Origin: Dermatobacter hominis
Lineage (GTDB): Bacteria; Actinomycetota; Acidimicrobiia; Acidimicrobiales; Microtrichaceae
Reading direction: 5' to 3'
DNA: 64,000 nt
Assembly (NCBI RefSeq): GCF_020715685.1
Contig: NZ_CP085840.1
Coordinates: forward strand, 1,922,001-1,986,000
A program made the position numbers and the translations under genes. Under the pieces are notes generated by a model. That model saw nothing but the letters and a program-made list of their open reading frames with translations, did not search any database and was not told where the DNA came from. Shown in pieces: positions 45,405 through 54,470 of the stretch (its first letter is position 1; each line of letters begins with the position of its first letter).

Positions 45405-46955
45405 TCAGCGGCCCCGGAGCTTGGCGACCAGGTCAAGCAGCTCACGCCGCGCCGGCGGGAAGACCGCGAGCGCCAGCAGCGCGCCGAGGGTGCCGGCGCC
45501 GGTGATCGCGGCGAGCGACAGCACGCCCTCCTCGGTCATCAGCCGGACCGGCAGGGCGAACAGCAGGATGCCCGCCGTGACCACCAGACCCGGGACGAGG
45601 CACGACAGGGCGGCCGACGTGCGGGCCGAGATCATCCGGTCGACGATCAGCTGCCGGGCGCCGACGAACACGACCTGGATGACCAGGTGGATGCACGCGA
45701 CCCAGACGATGCCCTGGGGCGCCACGAACCACATCGCCACGAGCATCGTCGGCACCATCACCGCGTTGAGCCGCAGCAGCACGCCCGGCCGGTTGATCGC
45801 CATCAGCAGGTCGCCGGTGGCGAAGCCGAGGCCGGTGACCGCGCCGGCGATCGAGATGATCTCCATCGTCTGGATGCCGGCCGTGTTCTGGAACCCGTAG
45901 AAGACCGTGAAGGCGTCCCGTGCGACGAGGGCCAGGCCGACGCCGACGGGGAACGAGAACAGCGCCACGATCCGCAGCGCCTTGAACATGCCGTCGCGGA
46001 TCGCGGCCTCGCCCTCGGCCCGGATGCGGGAGTACATGGGGAACAGGACGGCGGACAGGCCGTTGAGCTGTGCGCCCATCACGAACTCGGGCAGCCGGAA
46101 CGCCTGGTAGTAGCTGGCGTACTGGTCGTGGCGGCGGTTGCCGACGATGAAGTAGTCGCCGTTGAGGGCCAGCAGCCCGAGGAACCGGTTGCCCGCGACC
46201 CGCCACGCGTACGAGAACAGCTGGCGGACCGTCGAGGTCTCCCACGAGAACGTGGGCCGGAAGCGGAGCACGGCCCAGGTGCCGATCAGGGCCACGCCGT
46301 ACGCCGCGAACAGCCCGAAGACGATGGCCCAGGCCCCGAACCCCGCCAGCGCGAGCGCCAAGGTGACGACGAAGCGGCTGAGGTCCCTCGCCACCTCGAC
46401 CACCGCGCGCCGCCGGAAGTCCATGTTCCGCATGAACAGGGACCACGGCACCGTGGTCAGCGCCGACAGCACCACCACGATCGCGAGGCAGCGGAACTCG
46501 GCGACGTACGACGACTGCTGGAAGTAGTCGGCCACGTACGGCGCGCTGAAGAAGGCGATGATCGCCAGGACCAACCCGAGCCCGACGTTCGCCGTGAAGG
46601 CGACCTGCACCCGCTGGGAGACCCCCTCCTCCTGCTCGTACACCAGCGCCGCGCCCATGCCGAGGTCGAGGGCGTTGTCGAAGTAGAAGGTGATGAGCAT
46701 CAGCGTGACCATCACCGCGTAGTCCGCCGGGTCGAGGACCCGGGCCAGGACGGCGGCGAGGATCAGCGCCGAGACGTAGCGGGTGAAGATCCCGACGTTG
46801 GCCCAGAGGAACCCGCGGCTCGCCGTCGTCCCGAGCGACTGCTCGTCGCCGGGGGCGCCGTCGCCGCCGGCGCCGTCATCAGGGGCCTCGGTGCGGCCGT
46901 CCGAGGTGCCGCCGTCCGAGGTCTCCTCGTCGGCGTCCGCCGGTCGATCCGCCAT
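45405..46955 (-). CDS. Polysaccharide flippase (Wzx/MOP superfamily)
   Basis: A 516-residue membrane protein with about 14 hydrophobic segments after a 40-residue acidic, disordered N-terminus. The sequence pattern (GFLWANVGIFTRYVSALILA, VFYGFQNTAGIQTMEIISIA) is that of lipopolysaccharide/teichuronic-acid flippases (WzxC/TuaB). It would turn lipid-linked repeat units to the outside, where the Wzy-type polymerase works. It is 17 bp downstream of the chain-length regulator on the same strand. Confidence 0.88.
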   Translation of the reverse strand: MADRPADADEETSDGGTSDGRTEAPDDGAGGDGAPGDEQSLGTTASRGFLWANVGIFTRYVSALILAAVLARVLDPADYAVMVTLMLITFYFDNALDLGMGAALVYEQEEGVSQRVQVAFTANVGLGLVLAIIAFFSAPYVADYFQQSSYVAEFRCLAIVVVLSALTTVPWSLFMRNMDFRRRAVVEVARDLSRFVVTLALALAGFGAWAIVFGLFAAYGVALIGTWAVLRFRPTFSWETSTVRQLFSYAWRVAGNRFLGLLALNGDYFIVGNRRHDQYASYYQAFRLPEFVMGAQLNGLSAVLFPMYSRIRAEGEAAIRDGMFKALRIVALFSFPVGVGLALVARDAFTVFYGFQNTAGIQTMEIISIAGAVTGLGFATGDLLMAINRPGVLLRLNAVMVPTMLVAMWFVAPQGIVWVACIHLVIQVVFVGARQLIVDRMISARTSAALSCLVPGLVVTAGILLFALPVRLMTEEGVLSLAAITGAGTLGALLALAVFPPARRELLDLVAKLRGR

Positions 46956-46972
46956 CGATCAGCGCGCCGCGC

Positions 46973-48316
46973 TCAGCGGCGGATCACGACGACGCCGGCC
47001 GGACCCGAGCTGAACGAGCGGAGCGTGTCGCCGGCGGAGCGGGCGTCCGTCAGGCTCGTCTGGCCCTCGGCAACGACCATCAGGGTGGCGTCGGCGAGCG
47101 ACAGCAGCTGCGAGGTCGGCACCGGACCCGGCACCTTCGGGCCGTTGATGATCACGACGTACCGGCCGGCCATGCCCTCGAGCACCCGGTGGAACGTGGA
47201 GCGCATCCGCAGGATGTTCCGGCTGCGGTCGACGCCGGCGCCGAGGAACCGCACCATGCCCTCGGGGGCGGCGATGCCGTCCAGGTCGGCGGGCAGCTGC
47301 GCGTCGGTCAGGGTGAGCAGCGCCTTCTCGGGGTCGAGCTGGCCGGCGAGGCACTCCGAGAGGCCGGCGACGTCCTCGGCGTGCACCAGGCCGGTGAGCG
47401 TGCCGCGCTCGAGGTCGGCGTCGACCAGGGCGACCGGCTGGCCGAAGCTGCGGGCCACGACGCAGGCGAGCGCGAGGGCGAGGGTGGAGCGGTCGACCCC
47501 GGTGTCGGCGCCCACGAGCACGAGCCGGTGGATCGGCTCGTTGAGGCTGAGCCGCTCGACCGCGGAGATGACGCCGGCGACGGCGTCCTGCGGGTTGCCG
47601 CCGCGACCCGACAGCACCGGGACCTTCACGAGGATCGGGAGGTCGATGGCGTCGGTGACGTCCTGGGCCGACGCGACCACCGGCTTGCGCAGGTTCCGGA
47701 AGAGGAAGATCAGGTACGGCACCAGGCCGCCGAGGAGGGCGCCGAACACCGCGGCGAACCACACCGGGAAGGTCGAGGTCGACTGCAGCGGCTTGGCGAA
47801 GACCTCCTGGAAGATCGGACCGGGGATCCGCTGCTCGGCGGGGAGCTCGGCCTGGTTCCGGTCGAACACGCCCCGCATGGCGGGGATGACCTGGGCGCTC
47901 ACCGCCTCGGACTGCTGCTGGTCGGGGCTGCTCACGACCACGTCCATGTACGGCGACTCGGGCGAGCGCCGCGTCGAGATCATCCCGGCGATCTGGTCGA
48001 TCGACAGGTCGAGGTTGCCGCGCCGCTTGACCTCGGCGGCCATGCCCTTGGAGGAGGCGAGGCTCTCGAGCGCCCGCGACAGCACGTCGTTGTCGTTGGG
48101 GTTCGAGCCCGACAGCACGATCACCGAGCGGGTCGTGTTGTAGACGGGCGCCTGCAGCGAGACGAAGGCGGCGGCGACGACGGCGGTGATGAGCGCGCTG
48201 GCCACCACCACCATCACCTGGAAGCGCGTCAGCCGCAGCGACGGGCGCATCTCCACCGGCGCAGGGGCCTCCCCCGTGTAGCCGACGACGTCGCCCGAGG
48301 TTCGCATGGGTGTCAT
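46973..48316 (-). CDS. Polysaccharide chain-length regulator (Wzz) with degenerate BY-kinase-like domain
   Basis: A 447-residue co-polymerase. Membrane segment 1 (VMVVVASALITAVVAAAFV, about 34-52), an extracytoplasmic Wzz domain and segment 2 (VWFAAVFGALLGGLVPYLIF, about 190-209) are followed by a cytoplasmic P-loop-like domain (230-447). Walker A reads VGADTGVDRST, with Arg where the essential Lys should be; Walker A' is VALVDADLERG; no terminal tyrosine cluster is present. It may set chain length without kinase activity. The same C-terminal design recurs in the Wzy-Wzz fusion (51457-54285). A CAGGAG ribosome site lies upstream. Confidence 0.85.
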   Translation of the reverse strand: MTPMRTSGDVVGYTGEAPAPVEMRPSLRLTRFQVMVVVASALITAVVAAAFVSLQAPVYNTTRSVIVLSGSNPNDNDVLSRALESLASSKGMAAEVKRRGNLDLSIDQIAGMISTRRSPESPYMDVVVSSPDQQQSEAVSAQVIPAMRGVFDRNQAELPAEQRIPGPIFQEVFAKPLQSTSTFPVWFAAVFGALLGGLVPYLIFLFRNLRKPVVASAQDVTDAIDLPILVKVPVLSGRGGNPQDAVAGVISAVERLSLNEPIHRLVLVGADTGVDRSTLALALACVVARSFGQPVALVDADLERGTLTGLVHAEDVAGLSECLAGQLDPEKALLTLTDAQLPADLDGIAAPEGMVRFLGAGVDRSRNILRMRSTFHRVLEGMAGRYVVIINGPKVPGPVPTSQLLSLADATLMVVAEGQTSLTDARSAGDTLRSFSSGPAGVVVIRR

Positions 48317-48349
48317 CTGACGAGCATCTCCTGATCACGGTGACCCCTG

Positions 48350-48368
48350 CGTCGTGCAACGCACGACG
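48350..48368. repeat. Inverted repeat in the wzz/bS22 divergent gap
   Basis: CGTCGTGC (48350-48357) and GCACGACG (48361-48368) around AAC, 34 bp before the wzz start on its leader side. It could be an operator or 5'-leader hairpin. Confidence 0.4.
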
Positions 48369-48516
48369 GGGGCGCCCCCAGCCCGAACGTCGAGTGTACA
48401 GAGCGACCCCACCCATCCGGAATCGGTCGATCCCCCATGCCCGGTCGTCGTCGGTCCGACCGTCCCGGCGGTCACGGAGCGCGCGACCCGGTTTGGGTGC
48501 TGGCGCCGTCGGCCTC

Positions 48517-48522
48517 TATCGT
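48517..48522 (+). promoter_or_regulatory. -10 box of the bS22 gene
   Basis: TATCGT ends 10 nt before the ATG at 48533, giving a leader of about 3-4 nt. Confidence 0.45.
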
Positions 48523-48532
48523 GGCCCCCGCC

Positions 48533-48634
48533 ATGGGTTCCCTGATCAAGAAGCGCCGCAAGCGCATGCGCAAGAAGAAGCACAAGAAGCTGCTGCGGCG
48601 TACCCGCCACCAGCGCCGCGCCCGCGGCAAGTAG
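48533..48634 (+). CDS. Small ribosomal subunit protein bS22 (AURKAIP1/COX24 domain)
   Basis: A 33-residue, extremely basic peptide beginning MGSLIKKRRKRMRKKKHKKL and ending RRTRHQRRARGK. Length and sequence match the bS22 protein seen in mycobacterial 70S structures, next to the decoding centre, and the Rv0500-region small gene. In mycobacteria it lies near the galE2-like/PlsC pair; here it is 35 kb from that pair and next to ispE. Easily missed by gene finders due to its size. Confidence 0.9.
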   Translation: MGSLIKKRRKRMRKKKHKKLLRRTRHQRRARGK

Positions 48635-48672
48635 CTCCCGGCGATCAGGCCCTCGGCTCCGGCACCCCGCCT

Positions 48673-49395
48673 CTACGGCGGTGGCGCGCCCGGAGGCAGC
48701 GTCCTGGCGACGACCCGGCCCGGTCCGGGATGTGCACCCTCGACGAACCACGTCGACCCGCTGCCCGCGAGGCGCGGCCGCTGACCCGTCGCGCCCTCGA
48801 GGCGGTCACGCCACCCGGCGAGTTCGGGGACGAGCGACAGCGCGGCCGGCTCGAGGTCGTTGCCGTGGTCCCCGGCGGGACCGCCCATGTCGTCCCAGCG
48901 CCGGTAGACGAGCGGCGTCGCGCAGTGCAGCGGCGGGGTGAGCAGTGTGACCGTCCGCGCCTCGAACGGCAGCGGCTCCAGCTGCTCGCCGATGCCCCGC
49001 ACCCTGGCCCGGCCGCCCCGGAGGCAGAAGGCGACGTCGGCGCCGAGCCGCACGGCCCGCTCGGGATCGGTCTCGCCCGCCCAGCGCAGGACGGCGGCGG
49101 CATCGGCGCTGCCCCCGCCCAGGCCCGCGCCGGCCGGCACGCGCTTGTGCAGGACGACGCCGGCGGTGCGGCCCACCAGCCGGAGGGCCCGGGCCACCAG
49201 GTCGTCGTCCTCGCCGGGCGTGCGCACCCCGTCGCGCTCGACGACGAGGCCGTCGCCCGACTCGTCGACCTCCAGCACGTCGCCGAGGTCGAGCGAGACC
49301 ATCTCGGCGTCGATGAGGTGGTAGCCGTCGTCGCGGACGCCGGTGACGCGCAGCGACACGGTGAGCTTGGCCGGTGCGAACAGCTCGACGGTCAC
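48673..49395 (-). CDS. ispE: 4-diphosphocytidyl-2-C-methyl-D-erythritol kinase
   Basis: A 240-residue GHMP kinase of the non-mevalonate isoprenoid pathway. The substrate lysine is in FAPAKLTVSLR (near 10), the ATP loop is PAGAGLGGGSADAAA (about 88-102), and the catalytic Asp lies in GADVAFCLRGG (near 119). The C-terminal motif LAGSGSTWFV is kept. It is somewhat shorter than the usual 280-310 residues, mainly in the C-terminal half. GTG start overlaps the ksgA stop (GTGA); tatD-...-ksgA-ispE is the usual actinobacterial order. Confidence 0.9.
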   Translation of the reverse strand: MTVELFAPAKLTVSLRVTGVRDDGYHLIDAEMVSLDLGDVLEVDESGDGLVVERDGVRTPGEDDDLVARALRLVGRTAGVVLHKRVPAGAGLGGGSADAAAVLRWAGETDPERAVRLGADVAFCLRGGRARVRGIGEQLEPLPFEARTVTLLTPPLHCATPLVYRRWDDMGGPAGDHGNDLEPAALSLVPELAGWRDRLEGATGQRPRLAGSGSTWFVEGAHPGPGRVVARTLPPGAPPP

Positions 49396-50237
49396 GACGG
49401 CTCCCCCTCAGCCAGCGCCGTCGCGAGCCGCACCCAGTCGTCGAGCCAGAGCCGCTCGGGTCGCAGCTGCGGGTCGATGCCCGCGGTGGCGAACCCGGCG
49501 GCGTCCACGTGGCGTCCGATCGTGGAGCGGAGCATCTTGCGCCGCTGGCGGTAGGCCTCCTCGACGAGCGGGAACACCTCGGCGGGGCCGACGGCCGTCG
49601 ACGGCGGGTCGTGGCGCTCGATGCCGACCACCGCGGACTGCACCCGGGGGCGCGGCACGAAGACCTCGGGCGGGACCGTGGTGAGGATCCGGGCCGACGC
49701 CCACCAGGCGAGCTTGACCGACGGGATGCCGATCGTCCGGTCCCCCGGTTCGGCGCACAGCCGCTCCGCGACCTCGAGCTGGACCATCACGACCAGCCGG
49801 CGCACCTGCGGCGCGCCCGACAGCACGCGCATCACCACCGGCACCGCGACGTTGTACGGGAGGTTGGCGACGAGCACCCACTCGTCGGCACCGAGCAGGT
49901 CGGCCCAGTCGACCTCGAGCGCATCGCCCTCGACGACGTGCACCGCGGCGCCCGGGCCGTCGGGACCGTCGGCGGTGGCGAGGACCTCGCGGAGCACGGG
50001 CAGCAGCGCCCGGTCCTTCTCGACCGCGAGCACCTGCGCCCCGGTGTCGGCCAGCGCGAGCGTCAGCGAGCCCAGGCCGGGTCCGACCTCGACCACGCGG
50101 TCGCCGGGCCCGACGCCGGAAAGGCGGGCGATGCGGGCGACCGTGTTCGGGTCCGCGACGAAGTTCTGGCCCAGGGAGCGACGGGCCTCGAGCCCGTGCC
50201 GCTCCAGGAGGTCGCGGATCTCCCCGAGGCCGAGCAC
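49392..50237 (-). CDS. rsmA: 16S rRNA (adenine1518-N6/adenine1519-N6)-dimethyltransferase
   Basis: A 281-residue KsgA/RsmA that dimethylates two adenines in helix 45 of 16S rRNA. Motifs: RRSLGQNFVADPN (19-31), SAM loop VVEVGPGLGSLT (about 48-59), AVEKD, and the catalytic NLPYNVAVPV (near 121). C-terminal helical domain has RQRRKMLRS. GTG start one base after the preceding stop; coupled to ispE downstream. Confidence 0.95.
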   Translation of the reverse strand: MLGLGEIRDLLERHGLEARRSLGQNFVADPNTVARIARLSGVGPGDRVVEVGPGLGSLTLALADTGAQVLAVEKDRALLPVLREVLATADGPDGPGAAVHVVEGDALEVDWADLLGADEWVLVANLPYNVAVPVVMRVLSGAPQVRRLVVMVQLEVAERLCAEPGDRTIGIPSVKLAWWASARILTTVPPEVFVPRPRVQSAVVGIERHDPPSTAVGPAEVFPLVEEAYRQRRKMLRSTIGRHVDAAGFATAGIDPQLRPERLWLDDWVRLATALAEGEPS

Positions 50238-50238
50238 G

Positions 50239-50580
50239 TCAGCCGTCGTCGGCCGCGGACGTCGTCGTGGTGGTCGTCGCGCCCGACCCGCCGCCGGTCG
50301 TGGTGGTGGTGACCGCCACGTCGGGTGGGACGGTCGACGGTCGGCGGTCCTCGTAGCGGCTCGATCCCTTGCGGTACCAGTCGGGCAGCACGGTGATCGG
50401 CGTCGGCGGGAGGGTCTCGACCGGTGCCGCCGCGGTCGTCGTGGTCGTGGCCTCGGTGGTGGTCGTCGAGGTCGCGGCCTCGTCGTCGCCCGAGCCGCTG
50501 ACCCAGGCGACGAGCAGGACCACCACCGCCACGACGCTCACGCCCGCGGCGATCAGGATCCGGGCCGGCATCGCGTTCAC
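50239..50580 (-). CDS. Small Thr-rich membrane-anchored protein of unknown function
   Basis: A 113-residue protein: a short N-terminus, one hydrophobic segment (ILIAAGVSVVAVVVLLVAWV, residues 8-27), then a low-complexity, threonine-rich exterior (STTTTEATTTTTAAA) with one ordered patch around TVLPDWYRKGSSRYEDRRP. GTG overlaps the tatD stop (GTGA) and its stop almost touches ksgA, so it is within the tatD-ksgA-ispE operon. In mycobacteria rpfB occupies this slot; this protein has no lytic domain. I do not recognise it. Confidence 0.7.
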   Translation of the reverse strand: MNAMPARILIAAGVSVVAVVVLLVAWVSGSGDDEAATSTTTTEATTTTTAAAPVETLPPTPITVLPDWYRKGSSRYEDRRPSTVPPDVAVTTTTTGGGSGATTTTTTSAADDG

Positions 50581-51434
50581 GCCGGGGCCCCGCCGGCGAC
50601 GTCGGCGCGCGGGAGCCCGTAGAAGCGGCGAGCGGTCGAGGTCGTCGCGGCGGCGACCTCGTCCACCGGGAGCCCGAGCAGCGCGGCGACCTCCTCGCCC
50701 ACGCGCGCCACGAGCGCCGGACGGTTGCGCTTCCCGCGATGGGGCACGGGGGCGAGGTAGGGCGAGTCGGTCTCGACCATCAGGCGGTCGAGCGGCGTGC
50801 CCGCCACCGCGTCGCGGAGGTCCTGGGCGCTGCGGAACGTCACGATGCCCGAGATGGACAGCAGCGCCCCGACGTCGAGGCAGCGCTCGGCCTCGGCCGG
50901 GCCGCCGGTGAAGCAGTGGAACACCGTCCGCTCGGGCACGCCGTGCTCGGCGAGCACCTCGAACGTCTCGTCCCAGGCCTCCCTCGTGTGGATCACGAGC
51001 GGGAGACCGGTCCGGTGCGCCAGGTCGATCTGCTCGCCGAACGCGCGCCGCTGCGCGTCGCGGGGCGAGTGGTCGTAGTGGTGGTCGAGCCCGCACTCGC
51101 CGATCGCGACCAGCGCCCGGTCGCCCGAGTCGAGCGCGGCGTCGACCAGTTCGCTGAGCGCGGCGACGCCGCCGTCCGCGTCGTGCGGGTGCACCCCTGC
51201 GGTCGCCCACACGTGGTCGAAGCGGCCCGCCAGGGCCAGGCAGGCGGCCGACCGCTCGGCGTCGGTCCCGACCGTCACCAGCTCCTGGACCCCTGCCCGC
51301 AGCGCCTCGGCCACCAGGGCAGCGGGGTCGTCGTCGCCGTCCAGGTGGCAGTGGTTGTCGATCCACGTGGGACCGGGTGCTGCCGGCGCCGTCGCGGCGC
51401 CGTCGGACGTGGCCATGTCGTCGGGACCGGTCAC
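50577..51434 (-). CDS. tatD: TatD family metal-dependent deoxyribonuclease
   Basis: A 285-residue TIM-barrel hydrolase. Metal ligands: IDNHCHLDG (near 27-35), the Glu in AIGECGLDHHYDHSP, His in LVIHTREAWDE, FHCFTGG, and the Asp in VETDSPYLAPVPHRGKRNRP. It is a 3'-5' DNase/RNase-like repair nuclease. GTG start is 6 nt after a TACGTT box, so it is predicted leaderless and heads the operon tatD-(Thr-rich)-ksgA-ispE. Confidence 0.93.
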   Translation of the reverse strand: MTGPDDMATSDGAATAPAAPGPTWIDNHCHLDGDDDPAALVAEALRAGVQELVTVGTDAERSAACLALAGRFDHVWATAGVHPHDADGGVAALSELVDAALDSGDRALVAIGECGLDHHYDHSPRDAQRRAFGEQIDLAHRTGLPLVIHTREAWDETFEVLAEHGVPERTVFHCFTGGPAEAERCLDVGALLSISGIVTFRSAQDLRDAVAGTPLDRLMVETDSPYLAPVPHRGKRNRPALVARVGEEVAALLGLPVDEVAAATTSTARRFYGLPRADVAGGAPA

Positions 51435-51440
51435 GGCCCA

Positions 51441-51446
51441 AACGTA
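51441..51446 (-). promoter_or_regulatory. -10 box of the tatD operon
   Basis: TACGTT on the minus strand ends 6 nt before the GTG at 51434, inside the 22-bp gap after the Wzy-Wzz gene. Confidence 0.5.
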
Positions 51447-51456
51447 ATCGACCGGT

Positions 51457-54285
51457 TCACACGTCCATCATCACGACGCCGGAGGGACCGGCGCTGAAGG
51501 TCCGGATCGGCGCCGCAGCGTCCTCGGCGTCGAACGTCACCGTGCGGCCCTCGACCAGCGTGAGGAGCGCGGCGTCGGCCCAGGCCAGCAGGGCCCCGAC
51601 CGGCACGTCGGAGGTGAGCGACGGTGCGAGGACCACGAGCGTGACGTCGGGTCCGAAGCGGTCGAACAGCTCGGGCCGGATCACGGGGTGCTGCCCGCGG
51701 GACCGGCGGCCGAGGGGCAGGAACCGGAGCCGGGAGCCGTGGTCCTTGAGCGCTCGTCGCACCGACGACGGCAGGCGCCAGCGGTTGACGCGCCGCAGCA
51801 GCGGCTCGATCGCCGCCCCGTCGAGCACCTGCAGCAGGCCGGACCGCAGGGGTCCGCTGAGGCGCCTCGTCAACTTCGGCGAGTCGACCTGGGCGTCGAT
51901 CAGCACCACCCGCCGGTCCTCGGCCGCGATCGCCGCGGCCAGGCCCGCGGCGAGGCTCCGGGCCGCCGGGTCGGGGCGCGGGGTGCCGACGACGATGCGC
52001 CGGGGTTCGTCCTCGCGACCCACGAACTCGGCCGCCATCGTCGCCACCTGCGCGTACTGGGCGCCGGTCGCCGCGTAGCGGCGGCCGGAGCGGCCGACGT
52101 GGGTCCACACCCCCATGCCGATCGCGGCGAGCAGGTCGTCGTCGTTGTTGACCCGTGGGCGGCGCTGCTGGAGGAGCACAAGTCCGGCTGCCGCGAGGGC
52201 CCCCGTCAGCGCACCGATGAACCCAGCCCATGCGACCTTTGGACTCTGCACGGCGATCGATGGTTCGGGATAGGCCGGAAGAAAGAGGGGGCTCGTGTCA
52301 AATCGTTGCTCGCCAGGATACACGGGCCGCAGTTCGTCGGCGACGCGATCGAGTGCCGCAGCGCGACTCTCGGCGACGACGTTGTCCAGCGCCGGCACGA
52401 TGTAGGGAAGCGCACCTTCAGCCACAGCGGCGTCGTTGACTCGGAATTGAATGCGCATGTAGGCGCCGAACTGCCGGCGATCGACGCTCACGGCGTCACG
52501 AACCTCCTCAACGGACATCTCCAAACCGGCAAGGCGCTGGAGCTCCACGGCATAGGCACCCGAAGTTGCGAGTGAATTGATCACCTGCATCTGCGTCCCA
52601 GAGAGGACGACTCGGTTATTGCCACGAGTCTCGGCGAGCTCCGGAAGGACGATCTCTCCAGCAGCCACGTACCGAACTGGAAAGGAAGACATGACCAATG
52701 CACCCAACACCATCCCGCCGAACGCCCCGGCGACGATCCAATATCGGAATCGACGCGACACTCGCACATCCCATCGGGCGAGGTCTGGCGCTTGCCAAAC
52801 CTTCTGCTCGTACGTGGGCGGCGGGTCGAGCTCTGCTGGCAGGAGCGTGTCCTTCTCACCTGTCGTGAGCTGCCGAACATCAGTCGGCTGGACAAAGCCC
52901 CTCCAGCGCGTCTTCTTTGAAGGCACCTGCAGAGCTGCGGCCAGACCGATGAGACACCACGCCAGCTTGTTGTTGAGCAGGGGAAGGAACATGGAGCTCG
53001 ACAGAACCGGCAGCATCATGATGAAGAGCGTTCCTGACAGCTCCTTGGTTTGGGCCCACCGAGGTCGGAGGAATCCCAGCATTGCGATGAGGAAGATCGA
53101 GATCCAGATCAGCAGTCCAACAAGGCCGAGGTCCCCGGCAATGTCCAACCACGTGTTGTGGGACGAGACATCCTCGCGGGTGTCAGCGAGCTCCTGCACC
53201 CCAGGCGTTGTGGTCATGCTCGGAACGATCTTGGTCTTCAACTGGCCAAATCCGTGTCCAAGAAGCGGTCTGTCCCCGATTAGGTCCACGGTGACGGCCC
53301 AGAAGTCCAGGCGACCGGCCCCTCGATCAGCGAAACCCCTCTGCAGGTTCGCAGGATTCGCAACGAAGCCAATCAAGAACGCCATTCCAGCGAGCACCAG
53401 GGCGCCTACTCCCACCCGCATCCGACGAACCGTGGAGAGGCCCGGTCGGCTGACGATCGTCGCAACGATGACGATCGCCCCACCGATGAGACCAGATCGA
53501 CTGCCGGCTCCAGCGGCACCAGCAAGCACAAAGACGACGGCAACCGTGTACCAGCGCCTGGCGGCGATGCTGGTGGCGTTTCGCCTGTAGTAGACGGTGA
53601 GCGGGATCATCGCAGCCGAGATCATCCCGAAGAAGTTCGGATCAGCACCGAATCCGACCGACCGGGTGCCGAGGAACAAAGCGAGCACGCCAGCGCCGGC
53701 GCCGAAGAGACCGCCGACCCAGAACGCGCGAAGGAACTGCTCGATCTTGTCATGGCTGTCCACGAGCATCCCTGAGATCGCGAAGTAGACCAAGGCAAGC
53801 CCGAGCAGGCACATGGCAAGAAGCCACCCCCCTGCTTCGTCCGACCAGAAGCCGGACGCAACCGCATACACGGTCAACATCAGCACCGGCAGCCAGTGCC
53901 GAGTGGGGATGGCAGGAGGTCGCCACTTCTCGGCGATCAGCTTGTAGACGATGACGACCGCAACCAGTCCAGCCACGATCCGACCCATGCGGATCTGGCC
54001 CGCTCCGAGTCCATCGAAGTGGATGAGAAAGGCGACGACCTCGATCAGGGCGAAGCCCCGACGCAGGGCCCAGAGGCAGATGAGCGCAGCGACCGCCGCG
54101 ACGGCGGCGATCAGCACGCCCCACTTGGACACGACGAGCAGCACCAAGACCGGTAGCGCCAGCAGGCTGGCGACCACGGCCGCCACCGCTCCCCGGCCGC
54201 GCCGCGGCGACGGGCCCCCGGGCAGCGTCGGCGGTCTGTCCAGTGTCTGCACGATCCTCCACGGGACCGCACTCGGCCCCGGCAT
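51457..54285 (-). CDS. Wzy-type polysaccharide polymerase fused to a Wzz-type chain-length regulator with degenerate ATPase domain
   Basis: A 942-residue fusion. Residues 30-470 hold about 12 membrane segments and the O-antigen ligase/polymerase pattern, including [12 protein letters not shown], the long outer loop with [13 protein letters not shown] and [17 protein letters not shown]. Residues 510-705 form a Wzz module bounded by segments [19 protein letters not shown] and [20 protein letters not shown]. Residues 755-942 resemble a BY-kinase but Walker A reads [11 protein letters not shown] without [12 protein letters not shown] is Walker A'. Bases about 52230-54150 are lower in GC (near 60% by eye) than the 3' part. 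Start at 54285 has a GAGG ribosome site; an in-frame ATG at 54369 exists. Confidence 0.85.
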   Translation of the reverse strand: MPGPSAVPWRIVQTLDRPPTLPGGPSPRRGRGAVAAVVASLLALPVLVLLVVSKWGVLIAAVAAVAALICLWALRRGFALIEVVAFLIHFDGLGAGQIRMGRIVAGLVAVVIVYKLIAEKWRPPAIPTRHWLPVLMLTVYAVASGFWSDEAGGWLLAMCLLGLALVYFAISGMLVDSHDKIEQFLRAFWVGGLFGAGAGVLALFLGTRSVGFGADPNFFGMISAAMIPLTVYYRRNATSIAARRWYTVAVVFVLAGAAGAGSRSGLIGGAIVIVATIVSRPGLSTVRRMRVGVGALVLAGMAFLIGFVANPANLQRGFADRGAGRLDFWAVTVDLIGDRPLLGHGFGQLKTKIVPSMTTTPGVQELADTREDVSSHNTWLDIAGDLGLVGLLIWISIFLIAMLGFLRPRWAQTKELSGTLFIMMLPVLSSSMFLPLLNNKLAWCLIGLAAALQVPSKKTRWRGFVQPTDVRQLTTGEKDTLLPAELDPPPTYEQKVWQAPDLARWDVRVSRRFRYWIVAGAFGGMVLGALVMSSFPVRYVAAGEIVLPELAETRGNNRVVLSGTQMQVINSLATSGAYAVELQRLAGLEMSVEEVRDAVSVDRRQFGAYMRIQFRVNDAAVAEGALPYIVPALDNVVAESRAAALDRVADELRPVYPGEQRFDTSPLFLPAYPEPSIAVQSPKVAWAGFIGALTGALAAAGLVLLQQRRPRVNNDDDLLAAIGMGVWTHVGRSGRRYAATGAQYAQVATMAAEFVGREDEPRRIVVGTPRPDPAARSLAAGLAAAIAAEDRRVVLIDAQVDSPKLTRRLSGPLRSGLLQVLDGAAIEPLLRRVNRWRLPSSVRRALKDHGSRLRFLPLGRRSRGQHPVIRPELFDRFGPDVTLVVLAPSLTSDVPVGALLAWADAALLTLVEGRTVTFDAEDAAAPIRTFSAGPSGVVMMDV

Positions 54286-54470
54286 CCTCGGCCGGGCGCG
54301 TGGGCCCGGTCGACCGGTCAAGGGTACCGGTGGGGGGTGCCGTGACCAGCGGCGGGCCCCCGGGGACATCTGCCCAGGGGCGCGGCCGGCGGTCGCCGCC
54401 CCGCCGGCCGTCGCCCGCCGGACCCGCTCGGGCGGACGGCGGGGCGCCGGGCGGGTGGAAGACTCCTGCG

